Origin: an uncultured Anaerolineae bacterium
Lineage (GTDB): Bacteria; Chloroflexota; Anaerolineae; Aggregatilineales; Phototrophicaceae
DNA length: 64,000 bases
Assembly (NCBI GenBank): GCA_937995825.1
Contig: CALKJO010000008.1
Location: 62,001-126,000, forward strand
Direction of reading: 5' to 3'
The position numbers were made by a program, and so were the translations under genes. The first letter of the stretch is position 1. Each line of letters begins with the position of its first letter. Shown piece after piece: positions 59,193-64,000 of this stretch. The notes beneath the pieces are model-generated. The model saw only the letters and a program-made list of their open reading frames with translations. It was not told the origin of the DNA and searched no databases.

Positions 59193-60176
59193 TCAGTATG
59201 CCGCCAGTTCGCGGATCGCCGCCGCGATTTTGTCCGGGTTGATCATGAAAAAGTCCTGCATCGGATGGCTGAACGGTGTCGCCGGGACATCTGGCGCGGC
59301 AAGCCGGCGCACGGGCGCATCGAGAAATTCAAAGCCGTCATCCGCGATCAGCGCGGCAACCTCCGCGCCGTAGCCGAGCGTCAGATTGTCCTCGTAGACG
59401 ATCAACGCTTTGCCCGTTTTTCTGACCGATGCCAGGATCGACTCGCGGTCAACCGGCGCGAGCGTCCGCAGATCGATGATTTCAGCGTCGATCCCCTCCA
59501 CCGCGACCATCTCGGCAGCCTGCTCCGCATAATATGCCATCATGCCATACGCGAACACCGAGACATCGCCGCCCATTCGCGCAACCCGCGCCGCCCCGAT
59601 GGAGGTGACGATCTCGCCCTCCGGGACTTCGCCCTTGATGCCGCGATAGCCCTTCTTCGGCTCGAAGATGATCACCGGATTGGGATCGTAGAGCGCCGCC
59701 TTGATCAGCCCTTTGGCATCGGCGGGCGTCGATGGCACGACAACCTTCAGCCCTGGCTGATGCGCGAACAGCGACTCGACGCTCTGGCTGTGATACAGCC
59801 CGCCGCCGACTCCGCCGCCATACGGCACGCGGATCACCAGCGGCACATGCCAATCGCCCGCCGAGCGATAATACATCCGTGCCGCTTCGTTGACGATCTG
59901 GTTGAAGGCGGGATAAATGAAGTCCGCAAACTGAATTTCGCAGATCGGCAGCAAGCCCGCTAGCGCCGCGCCGATTCCCACCCCAACGATACTTGACTCT
60001 GCCAGCGGCGAGTCGATCACGCGGTCGCCGCCGTATTTGTCGAACAACCCCTGTGTTGCGCGAAAGACTCCGCCGCGCGCGCCGACATCCTCGCCGATGA
60101 TGAACACGCGCGGATCGGCAGCCAGCGCCTCATCCATCCCCTGCCGCAGCCCTTCGATCAGCGTCATGACTGCCAT
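59193..60176 (-). CDS. 2-oxoacid dehydrogenase E1 component, beta subunit
   Basis: VFIIGEDVGARGGVFRATQGLFDKYGGDRVIDSPLAESSIVGVGIGAAL, RVPYGGGVGGGLYHSQSVESLFAHQPGLKVVVPS. Confidence 0.94.
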   Translation of the reverse strand: MAVMTLIEGLRQGMDEALAADPRVFIIGEDVGARGGVFRATQGLFDKYGGDRVIDSPLAESSIVGVGIGAALAGLLPICEIQFADFIYPAFNQIVNEAARMYYRSAGDWHVPLVIRVPYGGGVGGGLYHSQSVESLFAHQPGLKVVVPSTPADAKGLIKAALYDPNPVIIFEPKKGYRGIKGEVPEGEIVTSIGAARVARMGGDVSVFAYGMMAYYAEQAAEMVAVEGIDAEIIDLRTLAPVDRESILASVRKTGKALIVYEDNLTLGYGAEVAALIADDGFEFLDAPVRRLAAPDVPATPFSHPMQDFFMINPDKIAAAIRELAAY

Positions 60177-61213
60177 GCATCCACCCTTCCTGGCGCGAAC
60201 ACGTCAGCGAGCGCATCCTCCGGCGCGGGATCGGGCATCGCCTCGACTTCCGCCTGCGCCGCGTCTACCTCCGACCGGACTTCCGCGTCCATCTCCTCAA
60301 AATCCGCCGCCGTAAGCGCGCCCAAGTCGATCAGGGTTTGCCGCAGCCGCAGGATCGGGTCATTCGCCCGCGCCGCTTCGACTTCCTCGCGGCTGCGATA
60401 CGAGCGATCATCATCATCGCTGCTGTGCGGGGTGAAGCGGTAGACTTTGGCATCGATCAGCGTCGCTCCATCGCCGTTGTACGCCCGCTGTGCCGCCTCA
60501 TAAACGGTGTCATAGACTGCCAGCGCATCCATGCCATCGACGACTGCGCCGTGAATGCCGTAGCCAGCGGCGCGCTCGGACACATCGCGGATCGCCATCT
60601 GCGCCTGCAGCTTGACCGAGATGGCGTAGCCGTTGTTCTCGACCAGGCAGATCAGTGGCAGCGTATGGACGCCCGCCCAGTTGAGCGCCTCATGAAAGTC
60701 GCCTTGACTGGTCGATCCTTCACCGAGCGTCGTCAGCGCCAAGCGCGGCGCGTCATCCGGCGTCGGCAAGCCGAGGCGCGCCTTGTATTTGATTGCGAAC
60801 GCCATCCCTGCTGCATGAACAACCTGCACCGCCACCGGCGCGGACGTGCTGACCACGCCGAGTCTGCGGTCGCTGAAATGATTCGGCATCTGCCGACCGG
60901 CGCTGCTGATCCCGCCAGGCTTGGCATACACGTCGAGCATCAGCGCGCGCGCGCCCCAGCCGAGCGCGATCATCATCGCCAGATCGCGATAGTACGGGCA
61001 GACATAGTCCACGCCCCGATGGATGGCGAAAACCGCGCCGACCTGCGCCGCCTCATGTCCCATCGCGGAGGCGTGAAAGACGATCTTGCCCTGCCGGTGC
61101 AGCAGCCATGCCCGTTCATCGAAGCGGCGGCTCAGCAGCATGGCTCTTAAGATGGCGTGTAAGGTGGCTTCGGAGAGATAGGCGGAGGGTTTATCAAGCG
61201 TTTTTTGAGTCAC
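60164..61213 (-). CDS. 2-oxoacid dehydrogenase E1 component, alpha subunit (BCKDH-like)
   Basis: VCPYYRDLAMMIALG, LGEGSTSQGDFHEALNWAGVHTLPLICLVENNGYAIS. Confidence 0.93.
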   Translation of the reverse strand: MTQKTLDKPSAYLSEATLHAILRAMLLSRRFDERAWLLHRQGKIVFHASAMGHEAAQVGAVFAIHRGVDYVCPYYRDLAMMIALGWGARALMLDVYAKPGGISSAGRQMPNHFSDRRLGVVSTSAPVAVQVVHAAGMAFAIKYKARLGLPTPDDAPRLALTTLGEGSTSQGDFHEALNWAGVHTLPLICLVENNGYAISVKLQAQMAIRDVSERAAGYGIHGAVVDGMDALAVYDTVYEAAQRAYNGDGATLIDAKVYRFTPHSSDDDDRSYRSREEVEAARANDPILRLRQTLIDLGALTAADFEEMDAEVRSEVDAAQAEVEAMPDPAPEDALADVFAPGRVDAWQS

Positions 61214-61290
61214 TAAAACAGTCCTCTAAAGATGAACAGATGAACCTTATTACAACTTTAATTATATCGCAAAAGCCGGTATCGTCTGAT

Positions 61291-62358
61291 CTATTCGGAC
61301 ACCAGCTCCATGAACCGCCGCCCTGCAGATGCGAATGCCGCCCACTGTCCCAGCTCGAACTCGATCCACACGTCCCCCCCGTCAATGCTCAGCACATCGA
61401 TCATATCAGCGGCGCGCAGTTCCCCGATCTTGTCGTAGTTGATGTCTGCGCCGCTGCGGACATTGACCAGCGCCGCTGTCACCCGCGCGCGCGGCGGGCT
61501 GCCCGCCTGCCATTCCATGAAGCGCGCTTGATTGAACGAGTATGCCGCCCACTGTCCTGGCTCGAACTCGATCCACGCGCTCTTGCCGCCGATGTTCCTG
61601 ATCTCGATCAGATCGCCGCGAAGCAGATCACCGATGTCCTCCGAGGTCACATCCGGCGCTTTGCGGACATTGATCATCGACGCCGTGACGCGGGCGCGCA
61701 GCAATTTCGGCTTCGGGATTTCCACCGGCTGATCGCCCGCCGCATACTTGAGCAAATCGAGCAGCGTCCCGTCGAACCAGTTCAGGTCGCAGTTGTTGCG
61801 GACACCGGGGACACTCCCGCGCTCGCTGTACTGCCAGAACTGCCAGTCCGTCCAGCCCATTGGCATCTTCGGCGCGGTCACGCCGTAATGCGCGATCCAT
61901 AAGTCATATTTGCCCCATTCAGCGGAGGGGATGATCTTGTCATTCCAGAACCATGACCCCGTGTAGATGATCGGGCTGCGCTGTCCGCGCCCTTCAAGGG
62001 CATGGATCGCTTCGCGCACGCACGCGGTGATCGCCGCTGGCGGCTGCGGCTTGCCGACATCGCTCCCATCCAGCTCGACATCCAGCGCCAGCGGCAGATC
62101 GGGCTTGCGCTCGCCCAGCGTTGCCAGAAAGTGATCCATCTGCTCGACGCCGCGCCATTCCGGTCGGATCAGATGATAGACCCCGACTAACAGCCCGTTA
62201 TCGCGCGCCTGCCGAAAGTTGGTCGAAAAGCGCGAGTCCACCCCACCGCGCCCCATGCTCGACCGAATAAAAGCGAATCTTTGTCCCGATGCAGCGACCT
62301 GACTCCAGTCGATCACACCCTGATTCGATGACACATCGATTCCCGGCACAGCAGCCAT
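61291..62358 (-). CDS. GH25-family muramidase with two C-terminal SH3-like domains
   Basis: GIDVSSNQGVIDWSQVAASGQRFAFIRSSMG, LPLALDVELDG; two repeats RARVTASMINVRKAPDV... / RARVTAALVNVRSGADI... Confidence 0.85.
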   Translation of the reverse strand: MAAVPGIDVSSNQGVIDWSQVAASGQRFAFIRSSMGRGGVDSRFSTNFRQARDNGLLVGVYHLIRPEWRGVEQMDHFLATLGERKPDLPLALDVELDGSDVGKPQPPAAITACVREAIHALEGRGQRSPIIYTGSWFWNDKIIPSAEWGKYDLWIAHYGVTAPKMPMGWTDWQFWQYSERGSVPGVRNNCDLNWFDGTLLDLLKYAAGDQPVEIPKPKLLRARVTASMINVRKAPDVTSEDIGDLLRGDLIEIRNIGGKSAWIEFEPGQWAAYSFNQARFMEWQAGSPPRARVTAALVNVRSGADINYDKIGELRAADMIDVLSIDGGDVWIEFELGQWAAFASAGRRFMELVSE

Positions 62359-62398
62359 CGGTCACGCTCCCCAAATACAAATCAGTCTAACTCTGATT

Positions 62399-63202
62399 CT
62401 AATTCAGATCGCCAGATCGCGCTTGACGCCGCTGCCGCGCCCCTTCAAACAGCAGCACCGCCGCCGCCGCCGCTGCGTTGAGCGACTCGGTGGCTGCCGC
62501 CATCGGGATGAAGACGCGCCGGCTCGCGACCGACTGCGCCGAGTCGCTGGCGCCGTGCGCCTCCGAACTGACGATCAGCGCGTGCGGCTGCGTCCAGTCC
62601 ACCGCGTCATAGGCGAAGTCGCCGTCCATGTCCGCCAGCCAGACCGTCAGCGGCGCGCACGCCGTCTGAATGTCGTCCCACGTCCGCTCCGCCAGCGGGA
62701 CGCGAAAATGCGCGCCCATGCCTGCCCGCAGTGCCTTCGGATTGTAGGGATCGACGCAGTCCGGTGACAGCAGCACCCCCTCAACGCCCGCCGCCGCCGC
62801 CGTCCGCAGAAGCGCGCCAAGATTGCCCGGATCGCGCACACCATCCGCGATCAGCAGCCGCGTTAGCGCCGTCGGGAAGGGGCGCTCCGGCATCGGAAAC
62901 ACGCCGACCGCGCCCTGCGGCGTCTCGGTCTCGCAGATCAGGCGCATGATCTCCGGCGCAGTGGGCAGAAGCGTGAGGGTAGATGGGCTGCGCAGTGCGC
63001 TGAGATCGAAGGCTGGCAGATGGAGGATAAAATCGGGGGCGAATCCCTGCGCCAGCGCATCATTGATCAGTCGGACGCCCTCCAGTGCGATCCGGCGGTG
63101 TTTGCGGCGCGCTTTGACCTGGGTTTGCAGCGCATGCGCAAGCTTGACGCGCTCATTCTGCAGGGAAGTGATCAAGGCAGTAGCAAGAGTGGGAGCGGGC
63201 AA
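62399..63202 (-). CDS. TrmH/SpoU family RNA 2'-O-methyltransferase
   Basis: RRKHRRIALEGVRLINDALAQG, LLIADGVRDPGNLGALLRTAAAAGVEGVLLSPDCVDPYNPKALRAGMGAHFRVPL. Confidence 0.92.
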   Translation of the reverse strand: MPAPTLATALITSLQNERVKLAHALQTQVKARRKHRRIALEGVRLINDALAQGFAPDFILHLPAFDLSALRSPSTLTLLPTAPEIMRLICETETPQGAVGVFPMPERPFPTALTRLLIADGVRDPGNLGALLRTAAAAGVEGVLLSPDCVDPYNPKALRAGMGAHFRVPLAERTWDDIQTACAPLTVWLADMDGDFAYDAVDWTQPHALIVSSEAHGASDSAQSVASRRVFIPMAAATESLNAAAAAAVLLFEGARQRRQARSGDLN

Positions 63203-63229
63203 TGCTGTTGAACGTCCGCCCCCGTCAAT

Positions 63230-63586
63230 TTAGCGGAGATACTGCGCGCTGAGCGCCGCGATCTTGGTGAATGTCCCCGGATCGCGCACAGCGATGTCCG
63301 CCAGCACCTTGCGATCCAGCTCGACGCCGGCTTTCTTCAAGCCGTAGATCAAACGACTGTAGCTCAGCCCGTTCTGACGCGCCCCCGCATTGACGCGCGC
63401 GATCCACAGCCGACGCATATCGCCTCGGCGTGCGCGGCGGTCGCGGTACGAATAGAACAGACTTTTGAGCATCGCCTCATTCGAACGGCGGAACAGGCGT
63501 CCGCGCGTCCCCCACTGCCCCGCTGTCAGCTTGAGGACTTTTTTATGGCGGCGGCGGCGGGTATACCCGGTTTTGACACGTGCCAT
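63230..63586 (-). CDS. rplT: 50S ribosomal protein L20
   Basis: [67 protein letters not shown]. Confidence 0.97.
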   Translation of the reverse strand: MARVKTGYTRRRRHKKVLKLTAGQWGTRGRLFRRSNEAMLKSLFYSYRDRRARRGDMRRLWIARVNAGARQNGLSYSRLIYGLKKAGVELDRKVLADIAVRDPGTFTKIAALSAQYLR

Positions 63587-63667
63587 GTGTTCACTCACTC
63601 CTGAAAGACATGATTCAGGGCATGGCGCGCCATGCCCCGAACGAAAGACTGCTGATAAACGCCGCGT

Positions 63668-63904
63668 TTAGACCGGCGGATTGGACTTATACAGCTTCAG
63701 ATAGGGCGCAAGCCGCATGATACGCCGGCGCGTTTGCGGTCCCGCCACCACGATCATCTTGTCGAGCGCCTGCTTAGCGCGGGTCGAGCGGCGACGGCGA
63801 AAATGAGTCTTGCCGCCCTTCGTTCGCACGATCTTGCCCGTCCCAGTCATACGAAAGCGCTTCGCGGTCGACTTATGGGTTTTGATTTTGTATTTCTTGC
63901 CCAC
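63668..63904 (-). CDS. rpmI: 50S ribosomal protein L35
   Basis: MGKKYKIKTHKSTAKRFRMTGTGKIVRTKGGKTHFRRRRSTRAKQAL. Confidence 0.96.
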   Translation of the reverse strand: MGKKYKIKTHKSTAKRFRMTGTGKIVRTKGGKTHFRRRRSTRAKQALDKMIVVAGPQTRRRIMRLAPYLKLYKSNPPV

Positions 63905-63916
63905 GCTTGATCTCCG

Positions 63917-64000
63917 TTACTTCTTCTTCTCACCCGCAGGAGCCAGCACCATCAGCATCGTCGAGCCTTCCATGTTCGGCGCTTGTTCGATGACCGCCAG
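63917..64000 (-). CDS. infC: Translation initiation factor IF-3, C-terminal fragment (truncated by window edge)
   Basis: Reverse-strand translation LAVIEQAPNMEGSTMLMVLAPAGEKKK*; canonical infC-rpmI-rplT order. Confidence 0.85.
   Translation of the reverse strand: MAVIEQAPNMEGSTMLMVLAPAGEKKK

Noticed and set aside
61291-62358. Prophage or phage-lysis module suggested by the GH25 lysozyme
   Set aside because: No holin, structural, integrase or terminase genes nearby; flanked by housekeeping genes.

Overview
64 kb of dense, high-GC bacterial chromosome. Gene content and style (Thr/Pro-rich linkers in lipoproteins, solute-binding proteins without a lipobox, GTG starts, many unknown secreted proteins) suggest a Chloroflexota/Anaerolineae-like organism; this is inference and was not tested. 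I found no rRNA, tRNA, CRISPR array, transposase or prophage. Conserved blocks are murD-ftsW-murG-cvpA; a sensor kinase/response regulator pair; a PspA locus; dhaK-dhaL plus aldo/keto reductase plus ribose-type ABC importer plus methylthioribose-kinase-like gene; folC, pdxT and sulfatase-like genes; a pst phosphate importer; an FtsX-like ABC exporter; a 2-oxoacid dehydrogenase E1a-E1b-E2 operon; and infC(partial)-rpmI-rplT-TrmH-like methyltransferase. The observations most worth a second look are: (1) the phosphate-binding protein of the pst operon is fused to an N-terminal fasciclin (FAS1) domain, and its PstA partner carries a large extra extracytoplasmic loop; (2) a possible salvage operon combines split DhaK/DhaL, an aldo/keto reductase, a Tat-motif sugar-binding protein, ABC components and an MtnK-like kinase behind a near-consensus promoter; (3) an 83-aa Asp-rich repeat protein overlaps the start of a secreted propeller-like protein; (4) a small gene graveyard at 10.5-11.7 kb includes a MalG-type permease with an apparent internal in-frame deletion; (5) several strong hairpins or perfect palindromes lie between genes.
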